Below are positions 28,601 to 39,701 of a stretch of 64,000 nt of DNA, piece after piece. The notes below the pieces were generated by a model. The model had not been told where the DNA came from. It worked only from the letters and a program-made list of their open reading frames with translations, and ran no database searches. The stretch comes from Strongylocentrotus purpuratus (Eukaryota > Echinodermata > Echinoidea > Camarodonta > Strongylocentrotidae). The number at the start of each line of letters is the position of its first letter. Within the stretch, counting starts at the first letter, position 1. Made by a program: the position numbers and the translations under genes. Location: the NCBI RefSeq assembly GCF_000002235.5, contig NW_022145601.1, positions 28,994,664-29,058,663 on the forward strand, written 5' to 3'.

Positions 28601-30985
28601 TTAAATGTGCTGAAACTCACATGAAATGTAGATTATTTAATACCCCATCGAATACGTGGTGTAAAAATTCTAGCATTCGACATTAAAAAGGTCTTATTTG
28701 AGCGCATATCAACCAATGTGGCAGAACAAACCTTAATGTTTAGCGCATATTACATGTAGAGTATATCGGTGAAGGGGGTTTCGGGCTTTTATACAGTCGC
28801 CGCTATTTCCCATTTGCCTTAATTTTGCTGAAAATCACATGAAATGTAGATTATTATATACCTCACCCAAGACGGGATGCAAAAATCCTAGCAGCTGACA
28901 ATAAAAAGGTTTTATTTGAGCGCATATCAACCAATGTCCAGAACAAACCTAAACATTTGGCGCATATAACGTCCAGAGTATATAGAAGGGGGTGGGGTTA
29001 ATACATTCGTTGCTGATTTCCCATTTGCTTTAAATGTGCTGAAACTCACATGAAATGTAGATTATTTTATACCCCATCGAATACGTGGTGTAAAAATTCT
29101 AGCATTCGACATTAAAAAGGTCTTATTTGAGCGCATATCAACCAATGTGGCAGAACAAACCTTAATGTTTAGCGCATATTACATGTAGAGTATATCGGTG
29201 AAGGGGGTTTCGGGCTTTTATACAGTCGCCGCTATTTCCCATTTGCCTTAATTTTGCTGAAAATCACATGAAATGTAGATTATTATATACCTCACCCAAG
29301 ACGGGATGCAAAAATCCTAGCAGCTGACAATAAAAAGGTTTTATTTGAGCGCATATCAACCAATGTCCAGAACAAACCTAAACATTTGGCGCATATAACG
29401 TCCAGAGTATATAGAAGGGGGTGGGGTTAATACATTCGTTGCTGATTTCCCATTTGCTTTAAATGTGCTGAAACTCACATGAAATGTAGATTATTTTATA
29501 CCCCATCGAATACGTGGTGTAAAAATTCTAGCATTCGACATTAAAAAGGTCTTATTTGAGCGCATATCAACCAATGTGGCAGAACAAACCTTAATGTTTA
29601 GCGCATATTACATGTAGAGTATATCGGTGAAGGGGTTTCGGGCTTTTATACAGTCGCCGCTATTTCCCATTTGCCTTAATTTTGCTGAAAATCACATGAA
29701 ATTTAGATTATTATATACCTCACCCAAGACGGGATGCAAAAATTCTAGCAGCTGACAATAAAAAGGTCTTATTTGAGCGCATATCAACCAATGTCCAGAA
29801 GAAACCTAAACATTTGGCGCATATAACGTCCAGAGTATATAGAAGGGGGTGGGGTTAATACATTCGTTGCTGATTTCCCATTTGCTTTAAATGTGCTGAA
29901 ACTCACATGAAATGTAGATTATTTAATACCCCATCGAATACGTGGTGTAAAAATTCTAGCATTCGACATTAAAAAGGTCTTATTTGAGCGCATATCAACC
30001 AATGTGGCAGAACAAACCTTAATGTTTAGCGCATATTACATGTAGAGTATATCGGTGAAGGGGGTTTCGGGCTTTTATACAGTCGCCGCTATTTCCCATT
30101 TGCCTTAATTTTGCTGAAAATCACATGAAATGTAGATTATTATATACCTCACCCAAGACGGGATGCAAAAATCCTAGCAGCTGACAATAAAAAGGTTTTA
30201 TTTGAGCGCATATCAACCAATGTCCAGAACAAACCTAAACATTTGGCGCATATAACGTCCAGAGTATATAGAAGGGGGTGGGGTTAATACATTCGTTGCT
30301 GATTTCCCATTTGCTTTAAATGTGCTGAAACTCACATGAAATGTAGATTATTTTATACCCCATCGAATACGTGGTGTAAAAATTCTAGCATTCGACATTA
30401 AAAAGGTCTTATTTGAGCGCATATCAACCAATGTGGCAGAACAAACCTTAATGTTTAGCGCATATTACATGTAGAGTATATCGGTGAAGGGGGTTTCGGG
30501 CTTTTATACAGTCGTCGCTATTTCCCATTTGCCTTAATTTTGCTGAAAATCACATGAAATGTAGATTATTATATACCTCACCCAAGACGGGATGCAAAAA
30601 TCCTAGCAGCTGACAATAAAAAGGTTTTATTTGAGCGCATATCAACCAATGTCCAGAACAAACCTAAACATTTGGCGCATATAACGTCCAGAGTATATAG
30701 AAGGGGGTGGGGTTAATACATTCGTTGCTGATTTCCCATTTGCTTTAAATGTGCTGAAACTCACATGAAATGTAGATTATTTTATACCCCATCGAATACG
30801 TGGTGTAAAAATTCTAGCATTCGACATTAAAAAGGTCTTATTTGAGCGCATATCAACCAATGTGGCAGAACAAACCTTAATGTTTAGCGCATATTACATG
30901 TAGAGTATATCGGTGAAGGGGGTTTCGGGCTTTTATACAGTCGCCGCTATTTCCCATTTGCCTTAATTTTGCTGAAAATCACATG
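28601..30985. repeat. AB dimer higher-order repeat, second run
   Basis: About five and a half AB dimers of about 429 bp carry the 'cattcgacatt' B variant. The run plus its right flank matches 52350-54735. After subtracting the two transposons the offset is close to 48 monomers. A single marker variant, 'acagtcgtcgct', occurs at 30510 and again at 54265, supporting block duplication. Confidence 0.85.
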
Positions 30986-32344
30986 AAATTTAGATTATTA
31001 TATACCTCACCCAAGACGGGATGCAAAAATTCTAGCAGCTGACAATAAAAAGGTCTTATTTGAGCGCATATCAACCAATGTCCAGAAGAAACCTAAACGT
31101 TTGGCGCATGTAACGTCCAGAGTATATAGAAGGGGGTGGTGGTTAATATATTCGTTGCTGATTTCCCATTTGCTTTAAATGTGCTGAAAATCACATGAAA
31201 CGTAGATTATTATATACCTCATCGAATACGGGGTGCAAAAATTCTAGCAACCGACATTGAAAAGGTCTTATTTGAGCGCATATCAACTAATGTGGCAGAA
31301 CAAACTTTAATGTATAGCGAATAACATGTAGAGTATATCGGTGAGGGGGTTTCGGGCTTTAATTCAGAAGCCGCTATTTCCCATTTGCCTTAATTTTCCT
31401 AAAAATCACATGAAATGTTGATTTTTATATACCTCACCCAAGACGGGATGCAAAAATTCTAGCAGCTAACAATAAAAAGGTTTTATTCGAGCGCATATCA
31501 ACCAATGTCCAGAACAAACCTAAACGTTTGGCGCATGTAACGTCCAGAGTATATAAAAGGGGGTGGTGGTTAATACATTCGCTGCTGATTTCCCATTTGC
31601 TTTAAATGTGCTGAAAATCACATGAAACGTAGATTATTATATACCTCATCGAATACGGGGTGCAAAAATTCTAGCAACCGACATTAAAAAGGTCTGATTT
31701 GAGCGCATATCACCTAATGTGGCAGAACAAACCTTAATGTATAGCGAATAACATGTAGAGTATATCGGTGAGGGGGTTTCAGGCTTTAATACAGTAGCCG
31801 CTATTTCCCATTTGCCTTAAATTTGCTGAAATTCACATGAAATGTAGAATAATATATGCCTCACTCAATACGGGGTGCAAAATTTCTAGCAGCTGAAATT
31901 AAAAGGTCTTATTTTAGCGCATATCAACCAATGTCCAGAAGAAACCTAAACGTTTGGCGCATAAAACTTCTAGAGTATATGAAAGGAGATGGGGGATAAT
32001 TTGTCGTTGCTGATTTCCCATTTGCTTTAAATGTGCTGAAACTCACATGAAATGTAGATTATTATATACCTCATTGAATACGGGGTGCAAAAATTCTAGC
32101 AGCCGACTTTAAAAAGTTCTTATTTGAGCGCATATCAACCAATGTGGCAGAACAAACCTTAATGTATAAAGCATAACATGTAGAGTATATCGGTAAAGGG
32201 GGTTCCAGGCTTTAATACAGTCGCCGCTGTTTCCCATTTTCCTCAATTTTGCTGAAAATCACATGAAATGTAGATTATTATATACCTCAACCAATAGGTG
32301 GTGCAAAAATCCTAGCAGCTGACAATAAAAAGGTCTTATTTCAG
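30986..32344. repeat. Octamer-type satellite block, isolated copy
   Basis: This is the same variant set as the 8-monomer repeat at 54735-63710: 'ttaattcagaagccgc', 'ttaattttcctaaaaatc', 'tagaataatatatgcctc' and 'gggggataatttgtcg'. Here it appears once and is cut off near 32345 by a switch to the block equivalent to 15907 onward. Confidence 0.8.
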
Positions 32345-34926
32345 CGCATATCAACCAATGTCAATAACAAACCTCAACGTTTGGCGCATATAACGTCTAG
32401 AGTATATAAAAGGGAATGGGGGTTAATACATATGTTGCTGATTTCCCATTTGCTTTAAATGTGCTGAAACTCACATGAAATGTAGATTATTATATACCTC
32501 ATCGAATATGGGGTGCACAAATTCTAGCAGCCGACATTAAAAAGGTTTTATTTGACCGCATATCAACCAATGTCCAGAACAAACGTTAACTTTTGGTGCA
32601 TATAACGTCCAGAGTATATAGAAGGGGGTGGGGGTTAATACATTCGTTGCTGATTTCCCATTTGCTTTAAATGTGCTGAAACTCACATGAAATGTAGATT
32701 ATTATATACCTCATCGAATACGTTGTGTAAAAATTCTAGCAACCGACATTAAAAAGGTCTTATTTGAGCGCATATCAACCAATGTGGCAGAACAAACCTA
32801 AACGTATAGGGCATAACATGTAGAGTATATCGGTGAGGGGGTTTCGGACTTTAATACAGTCGCCGCTACTTCCCATTTGCCTGAAATTTGCTAAAAATCA
32901 CATAAAATGTAGATTATTATATACCTCACCCAATACGGGGTGCACAATTTCAAGCAGCTGACAATAAAACGGTTTTATTTGAGCGCATATCAACCAATGT
33001 CCAGAACAAACGTTAACTTTTGGTGCATATAAAGTCCAGAGTATATAGAAGGGGGTTGGGGTTAATACATTCGTTGCTGATTTCCTATTTGCTTTAAATG
33101 TGCTGAAACTCACATGAAATGTAGATTATTATATACCTCACCCAATACGGGATGCAAAAATTCTAGCAGCTGACAATGAAAAGGTCTTATTTGAGCGCAT
33201 ATCAACCGATGTCAAGAACAAACCTCAACGTTTGGCGCATATAACGTCCAGAGTATATAGAAGGGGGTGGGGTTAATACATTCGTTGCTGATTTCCCATT
33301 TGCTTTAAATGTGCTGAAACTCACATGAAATGTAGATTATTTTATACCCCATCGAATACGTGGTGCAAAAATTCTAGCATTCGACATTAAAAGGTCTTAT
33401 TTGAGCGCATATCAACCAATGTGGCAGAACAAACCTTAATGTATAACGCATAACATGTGGAGTATATCGGTAAAGGGGGTTTCAGGCTTTAATACAGTCG
33501 CCGCTCTTTCCCATTTGCCTTAATTTTGCTGAAAATCACATGAAATGTAGATTATTATATACCTCACCCAATACAGGGTGCAAAATTCTAGCAGCTGACA
33601 ATAAAAGGTCTTATTTGAGCGCTTATCAACCAATGTCAAGAACAAACCTCAACGTTTGGCGCGTATAACGTCCAGAGTATATAGAAGGGGGTGGTGGTTA
33701 ATACATTCGTTGCTGATTTCCCATTTGCTTTAAATGTGCTGAAACTCACATGAAATGTTGATTATTATATACCTCATCTAATACGGGGTGCAAAAATTCT
33801 AGCAGCCGACTTTAAAAAGGTCTTATTTGAGCGCATATCAACAAATGTTGCAGAACAAACCTTAATGTATAGCGCATAGCATGTAGAGTATATCGGTGAG
33901 GGGGTTTCGGGCTTTAATACAGTAGCCGCTATTTCCCATTTGCCTTAATTTTGCTGAAAATCACATGAAATGTAGATTATTATATACCTCACCCAATACA
34001 GGGTGCAAAAATTCTAGCAGCTGACAATAAAAAGGTCTTATTTCAGCGCATATCAACCAATGTCCAGAACAGTCCTTAACTTTTGGTGCATATAACGTCC
34101 AGAGTATATAGAAGGGGGTTGGGGTTAATACATTCGTTGCTGATTTCCCATTTGTCTTAAATTTGCTGAAAATCACATGAAATGTAGAATATTATATACC
34201 TCACTCAATACGGGGTGCAAAATTTCTAGCAGCCGACAATAAAAAGGTCTTATTTGAGCGCATATAAACAAATGTCCAGAACAGTCCTAAACGTTTGGCG
34301 CATATAACGTCTAGAGTATATAAAGGGGATGGGGGTTAATACGTCAGTTGCTGATTTCCCATTTGCTTTAAATGTGCTGAAATCACATGAAATGTAGATT
34401 ATTATATACCTACTCGAATACGTGGTTTAAAAATTCTAGCAACCGACATTAAAAAGGTCTTATTTGAGCGCATATCAACCAAAGTGGCAGAAAAAACCTC
34501 AATGTATAACGCATAACATGTAGAGTATATCGGTGGAGGGGGTTTCGGGCTTTTATACAGTCGACGCTATTTCCCATTTGCCTTAATTTTGCGGAAAATC
34601 ACATGAAATTTAGATTATTATATACCTCACCCAAGACGGGATGCAAAAATTCTAGCAGCTGACAATAAAAAGGTCTTATTTGAGCGCATATCAACCAATG
34701 TCCAGAAGAAACCTAAACGTTTGGCGCATGTAACGTCCAGAGTATATAAAAGGGGGTGGTGGTTAATACATTCGTTGCTGATTTCCCATTTGCCTTAAAT
34801 GTGCTGAAAATCACATGAAACGTAGATTATTATATACCTCATCGAATACGGGGTGCAAAAATTCTAGCAACCGACATTAAAAAGGTCTGATTTGAGCGCA
34901 TATCAACTAATGTGGCAGAACAAACC
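32345..34926. repeat. Satellite block repeating 15907-18493 and 20598-23182
   Basis: This is the left part of the roughly 7.5-kb duplication that later received both transposons. Offsets are 16438 bp (77 monomers) to the first copy and 11747 bp (55 monomers) to the second. It starts with 'caaccaatgtcaataac' and runs without a break to the TTAA at 34927. The similarity resumes at 39702, on the other side of the inserted element. Confidence 0.85.
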
Positions 34927-34930
34927 TTAA
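34927..34930. repeat. TTAA target-site duplication, left copy
   Basis: TTAA precedes the first transposon and is repeated at 39698-39701. Empty copies of the same satellite position read 'caaaccTTAAtgtatagcg' with a single TTAA, for example at 18494 and 23183. This shows directly that the element duplicated TTAA. Confidence 0.95.
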
Positions 34931-34943
34931 CCCGTTCCTTCCG
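34931..34943 (+). repeat. Left 13-bp terminal inverted repeat
   Basis: The sequence 'cccgttccttccg' is the exact reverse complement of 39685-39697. It begins directly after TTAA. Identity between the two ends stops after 13 bp. Confidence 0.93.
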
Positions 34944-34966
34944 GGAACCTGGTATACCAGGCTCCC
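34943..34966. repeat. Subterminal palindrome 1
   Basis: This 24-bp inverted repeat is centred on 'ggtatacc', with arms 'gggaacct' and 'ggctccc' (one mismatched pair). It overlaps the last base of the terminal repeat. Subterminal palindromes in transposons can be transposase-binding or structural sites; here that is inference. Confidence 0.8.
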
Positions 34967-34985
34967 GTGGAGCCCACTCACAGAC

Positions 34986-35009
34986 GGGAACCTGTTATAC
35001 CAGGTTCCC
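34986..35009. repeat. Subterminal palindrome 2
   Basis: This is a second 24-bp palindrome, with arms 'gggaacctg' and 'caggttccc' around 'ttatac'. It lies 43 bp from the first and is clearly its sister. I see no matching pair near the right end, so the element is asymmetric. Confidence 0.8.
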
Positions 35010-35505
35010 ATAATAGGCAGGTAGATGACGTCTTTACAAGCCTAAAATTGCCTTTTCCTGCCATTAATCCACTAAACTAGTGGATTTGAGGGTTTATCCA
35101 AAGTATATGCTATCATTATCCATTACTCCTGTTTTGTTTACTTAAATATTATTCATTATAATTGTAATTTTTCATAAGCATGTCAAGTTTTCTCTCACAT
35201 GAAATTCGTACAGCAGCGTATGGAGCTCCGCGATGTCTGTCCCACAGATATTGACTTTCGCTGAGACCTTCCATGCACAGAATGCCAATACTGCTGGTAT
35301 TTCAATTGGGAGCAGCGCAAAGCCAAAGCCTATAACGGCACGCGGCACGCGCGGAACAATGCACTTCACTGCACATGAAAGGAAAATCCAAAGGTCATGC
35401 AGCTCTCTATTGTCAACAACAACAAGGAGTATTATAAGTCTAAAGCAAGATCGCGAGGTTGTAGTCGATTTAGTCTCCGAAAACGAGTTTTGATCAGGTG
35501 TACGT
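35010..35505. other. Non-repetitive left part of the piggyBac-like element
   Basis: This is mixed-composition sequence with a GC-richer island at about 35200-35490. An 86-codon open frame (35233-35493, +) and an overlapping 65-codon frame on the other strand are present. Neither matches a family I know, and neither has piggyBac transposase motifs. It may be a remnant of an ancestral coding region or simple non-coding DNA. Confidence 0.5.
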
Positions 35506-38234
35506 TGGATTTATTATTATGATATTTTGTATCACCGACCTCCCCCCTTCAAAGCTCAGATTTATTATTTAGTTTGTCTCTTTTTTTGTTTGTTTATATT
35601 TTCTGGCTACAGTATGATGTCCGACGTATAGTAACGTCAATATAGCATAATAAACATTTTTGTATAGCAGTTTGATGCAACAGAGATTTACATTCAAAAG
35701 TTTTATTTTTATAAGTATTGGACAGTAATATTCTTCTCATTTCGACTTTATCAGCCGCTCACTCTCTATAGCGTTCCCTATACTAAGGTATATGTGAGAG
35801 GGGGGGGGGGGGTATATGTGAAAGGAGATATAAATTATTTGAGAAAGAGGGGGAGATTGAAAGTTATCTCCGATCCCCCCCCCCCCCCAGCTCTGATTGT
35901 TTTTCTTTTGTGTACGTATCTTCTTTTTTTTTGGATTATATCTTTTCGCTAAAGTATAATGTCTGACGTATAACATCAGGGATATGTTATAATAATTAAT
36001 CTCAAGGAAGGGATGATGCCGGCATGCAAGTAAATGGCGGAATAGTAGACAACATTATGAAAGATGAAGATGGTAAACGACGTAGAGAGAGAGAGAGAGA
36101 GAGAGAGATAGCGAGAGGGGGAGAGATGGAGAGAGAGAGAGGGGGGGGGGGGAGGGTGGGCGGGGACAGGATAGATAGAAATTTTGACGTAGTCTGTTCT
36201 GTATTTATTTTTATGATATTTTTCTCACCGACCCCCCCCCCCCCCTCACACACCTCAGATTTTTTCTTTAGTTTTTCTCTTTTTTTGTTTGTTTATATCT
36301 TTTGGCTAGAGCACAATATCGAACGGATAATAGTACCATCAATATAGCATAATAAAAATTTGTTTATAGGCTATCAGTTTGATGCAACAGAGTTTACATT
36401 GAAAGTTTTTATTTTGTATAAATATTGTACAGTAATATTCTTCTCATTTTGACATTATCAGCCGCTCGTTTTCTTTTTCGTTTTCGCTCCCTATAATAAA
36501 TATAAGGTGTAATAATGTACATCATCAGGGATATAATCTCAAGGAAGGGATGCTGCCGGCGTACAAGCAAATGGAGGAATAGATAACAATATAAAAGATG
36601 AAGATGGAAAACGACATTGACAGATAGACAGACAGAGAGCGGGAGAGAGAGAGAGAGGGGGGGCGGGAGAGAGAGAAAATTGGACGTAGTCTGTATACTG
36701 TATTTTTATGATATTTGTTTTTCTCCGATCGTCCCCCCCCCCCCCCCCCCCCCCCTCCAGCTCTGATTTGTTTTCCTTTAGTTTTAGAAGTACAATGTCC
36801 GACGTATAAAAGTACCGTCAATATAACATAATAAACTTTTGTTTTAAATATCAATTTGATACAACAGATCATTCAAAAGGGTAACTTTGTATAATTATTG
36901 TACAGTAATATTCTTCTCATTTCGACATTACCAGCCGCTCCTTTTCTATTTCGTTCCCTATATACAAAATATAAGGTATATGTGTACATCATCAGGATTA
37001 TGTTATAATAATTTATCTCAAAGAAGGAATGGTGCCGGCATACAAGCAAATGTCGGAACAACATTGGCAGATAGACAGAGAGACAGACGGAGAGAGAGGG
37101 AGAAAGTGGAGAGAGAGAAAGAGAGAGAGAGAGGGGGAGAGAGAGGGGAAAGAGAGAGGGAGAGAGACACATAAAGAGAGAGAAAAAGAGAGAGAAAAAG
37201 AGAGAGAAACAATCATTTCTCATCATCATCTTTTTGTCTGTTACATTTTAGCATATCAAATATTCTTGTTCATTCCTTTATCTGGTATGATTGATATTAT
37301 CTTTAAATGATTGCAAAAACAACAAGACCCCACTCCCCCAAAAACACACACACAAACAAAAACAGGGTTATACATGTAGGATCATCGATGCTGTAAGCCA
37401 AGTCATTGTCATTCAATTATACCCTTACCTTACTTCCGCTCTTGTATTGTTTATAACCATGACAACAACCTTTACATTCGTCAACGTTCTTTGTTCCTCT
37501 TACGTAACTAAGCTGTGGGATCATGGGCCAAATACAAAGATATAGCTCTTTTCACATATTCTATATAGGTCCCAAATCCGTGCAGACATTTCTGTGTCAT
37601 TTGTATTTGTATGTACTTTGTCAATACATACTTACAAACTATAATTGTCAAAATTTGCCAATATATTCATACATATTGATATTATAAAGCGCCTTTACAT
37701 AAAACATGATCAAAGCGCTTTACATTATTAATAAAACAGAATAATTATTTTGCTCTCCGGGCAATACTTCCGAACTATTTCGTTTCCCTTATATCATCTT
37801 CCGCTCTAGAATCCTATCTTGTTTATATTTATTTATTGTGTATTAATTTTGTCCTTGTCTCCCTCTCCATTATTATTCTGTTTTTGAAAGAGAAAGTTTC
37901 ACTCTTTCTCTTCTTTCTCGTATAATGTTATCCACCTACTTCTAGATGACCCTTTTGTGTTAAAGTATTATGTCCGATGTATATTATTTCCGTCGATATA
38001 ATGAACGTTTCATTTTTATTTTGATGCAACAGAGATTTACATTCAAAATCAAAACTTTTACTTTCTATAATTTGTGTACAGTAATATTCATTTTGACATT
38101 ATCAGCCGCTCGTTCTCTATTTTTGTTTCCCTAGTATTTAAGATGTATGTTTTCATCATCATGGATATGTTATCATAATTTATCTCAAAGAAGGAATGAT
38201 GCCGGCATACAAGCAAATGGCGGAACAACATTGG

Positions 38235-38274
<40 letters not shown>

Positions 38275-39280
38275 GGGAGATAGAAAGTTGGACGTAGTCT
38301 GTACTGTATTTATTATTATGCTAGTTGTCTATCTGATCAACCCCCCCCCCCCCCCCCCGTTCAGAATGTTTCTTTATTTCTTTAAAAAGAATATATATTT
38401 TCGCTAGAGTATAATGTCCGACCAAGGAGTTATTTCCTTCGTCCGACGTATATTAGTTCTGTCAAAAAAGATTGTTTCATATTAATTTTTTGCAAAAGAG
38501 ATGTTTTTATATCCAAACTCTTACTTTTTTAATTATTGTACAGTAATATTCTTCTCATTTCGATATCAGCCGTTAGTTCCGTTTTTCTTCTTCATTTTAA
38601 AAATATTGTATAATAATTTTTCTCAAAATCGGAAGGAACAATTTCGGTATAAAAACAAATAGCGGAACAGAAAGCAAAGAAAGACGGAAACTGGCGTTGA
38701 GAGACAAGCGATCAAGAGAGAGAGAAGCAAACATTTCCCCTATCACCTTTTGTCTGTGACATTTTATTTAATTAAATCCTCTTGTTTATTCCTTTATATT
38801 GCCATGATTATAATATATTTACATCAATATTTTAGATAGGGTAAAATCTGGCTATGCGTTATATGATTAACAATTCTTATTTATATGTCGAAACGTGCTT
38901 TCGGAAATCGCGGAACAGAAAACAGTATGAGAGAGAAGAAGTATAATGAACGGTTTTTATAGAGTGAGAGAGAGAGAGACAGACAGACAGACAAGACAAA
39001 AAGAAAGAGAGAGAGAGAGAGAGAGAGAAAGTTGGGTGCATCGTTATATAGTCTGTACTGTATTTATTGGTATGCTATTTTGGCTATCCTTTCACCCCCC
39101 CCCCCCCCCGTTCTGGATTCTTCTTGAGTTTCATTTGATCATGTTTATATATTTTCGCTACAGTATAATGTCAGACGTAAATTATAACAGTCAATTTTGG
39201 CTGATAAACTATTTCAATTAAATTTAATGCAACAGAAACTTACATTGAAATAGTTTACTTTTTATAAACTGTGTATTTTC
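35506..39280. repeat. Diverged tandem units with paired GA and C tracts
   Basis: A unit of about 0.44-0.54 kb recurs inside the element. Its order is 'gtccgacgtata', 'tgatgcaacagagattta', 'cagtaatattcttctca', 'tatcagccgctc', 'ctcaa.gaaggaatg', 'gccggcatacaagcaaat', a GA tract, 'gacgtagtctgtactgta', a C tract, then 'ttgtttgtttatat'. The 'ctcaa' anchors are at 36001, 36538, 37016, 38184 and 38622. GA tracts begin near 36084, 36641, 37080, 38239 and 38967. C tracts begin near 35875, 36231, 36733, 38341 and 39095. Units are much more diverged than the satellite, so the ladder is older. Open frames here only read through GA/TC tracts. Confidence 0.82.
37230..37930. other. Spacer inside the tandem units, with a GCGCTTTA-type motif
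   Basis: The anchor spacing jumps from about 480 to 1168 bp here, so about 0.6-0.7 kb of extra DNA sits between units. It includes 'ataaagcgcctttacata' and 'atcaaagcgctttacatt' at 37685-37729, a motif I associate with dispersed repeats in marine invertebrates. No target duplication is obvious. Confidence 0.5.
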
Positions 39281-39684
39281 TCATGAAATCGAGTATCAAA
39301 ATAAAAAGTGATAAATAAGAAGAATAGATAGAAGAAGAAAAATAAGAAGAAGGAGGATGAATAAGAGTGACAAGGAAAAAAGATACAGAGGAGAAAGAAG
39401 AAGAAGAAAATAAGTAGGTAGAAGAGGTAAAAAAGATAACGAAGAAAAAAAAAACCTACCGTACGGAAGAGCTGAAAGAACTTAGAGGTTGGAGCACGGC
39501 AGATTGCCAAATGATCTGCGCATGCGCTAAGTTCCTGCTCGTCGAAGCAACTGGCCAGGCTTTAGGTCGCTTCAACGCACACGCATTGTTCCGCGCGCTG
39601 AACAGTCGCACGGTACGGCAGCGAAGGAGTCGAGTTATCGATTTTTAATCTCGTTTGTGGGGTGGCTATCAGGCTGAATAATTT
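39281..39684. other. Purine-rich tract and GC-rich right end of the piggyBac-like element
   Basis: At about 39295-39455 the strand is nearly all A and G (AAG/GAA runs), which gives meaningless long frames on the opposite strand. From about 39515 to 39650 the sequence is GC-richer ('gatctgcgcatgcgc', 'gttccgcgcgctgaac') and unlike the interior. It is probably the functional right subterminal region. No gene is seen. Confidence 0.55.
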
Positions 39685-39697
39685 CGGAAGGAACGGG
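39685..39697 (-). repeat. Right 13-bp terminal inverted repeat
   Basis: The sequence 'cggaaggaacggg' ends directly before the second TTAA and pairs with 34931-34943. Together they define the element boundaries to the base. Confidence 0.93.
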
Positions 39698-39701
39698 TTA
39701 A
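39698..39701. repeat. TTAA target-site duplication, right copy
   Basis: This is the second TTAA, followed by 'tgtatagcgaataac', the exact continuation of the interrupted B monomer. Confidence 0.95.

Larger units (their letters stand above)
1..34930. repeat. Satellite array, segment 1 (about 213-bp monomers)
   Basis: This stretch is continuous head-to-tail satellite. Nearly every monomer has 'tcacatgaaatgtagatta', then 'tatacctca', then 'gagcgcatatcaaccaatgt', then a type-specific middle, then 'tttcccatttg'. Starts of successive 'tcacatg' motifs at 1, 213, 429, 641, 853 and 1069 give steps of 212 or 216 bp. The array enters the window already in phase, so its left edge is not here. It contains no gene: ORFs of 60-73 codons recur only at repeat-unit spacing. 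I do not recognise the satellite as a named family. It ends at the TTAA target of the first transposon and continues beyond it in the same phase. Confidence 0.97.
34931..39697. mobile_element. piggyBac-like non-autonomous DNA transposon
   Basis: A 4767-bp insertion in the satellite is flanked by duplicated TTAA, with perfect 13-bp inverted ends starting CCC ('cccgttccttccg'). TTAA targeting and CCC ends are the hallmark of the piggyBac superfamily. I see no recognisable piggyBac transposase. The longest plausible ORFs are low-complexity or unrecognised, so it is probably mobilised in trans. The inside is AT-rich with GA and C tracts, unlike the satellite. Strand cannot be assigned. The target duplication is intact and the ends match perfectly, so insertion is not very old. 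Superfamily assignment rests on ends and target only. Confidence 0.85.

Noticed and set aside
1737-34176. Many 60-73-codon open frames with near-identical proteins, on both strands of the satellite
   Set aside because: They recur at block offsets because the DNA repeats, many are broken in sister units, they have no start context, and they resemble no protein. They are readings of the satellite.
1-34930. CRISPR-like regular repetition
   Set aside because: Units are over 200 bp, contiguous and homologous along their full length, with no unique spacers. It is satellite DNA in a eukaryote.
35233-35493. 86-codon + frame in the left part of the piggyBac-like element
   Set aside because: No recognisable domain and a comparable overlapping frame on the other strand. 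I cannot support it as a gene, so only the region is described.
36002-39221. Open frames of 80-118 codons rich in Arg-Glu or Ser-Leu
   Set aside because: They read through GA/TC, G and C tracts in several frames on both strands. This is low-complexity translation, not coding sequence.
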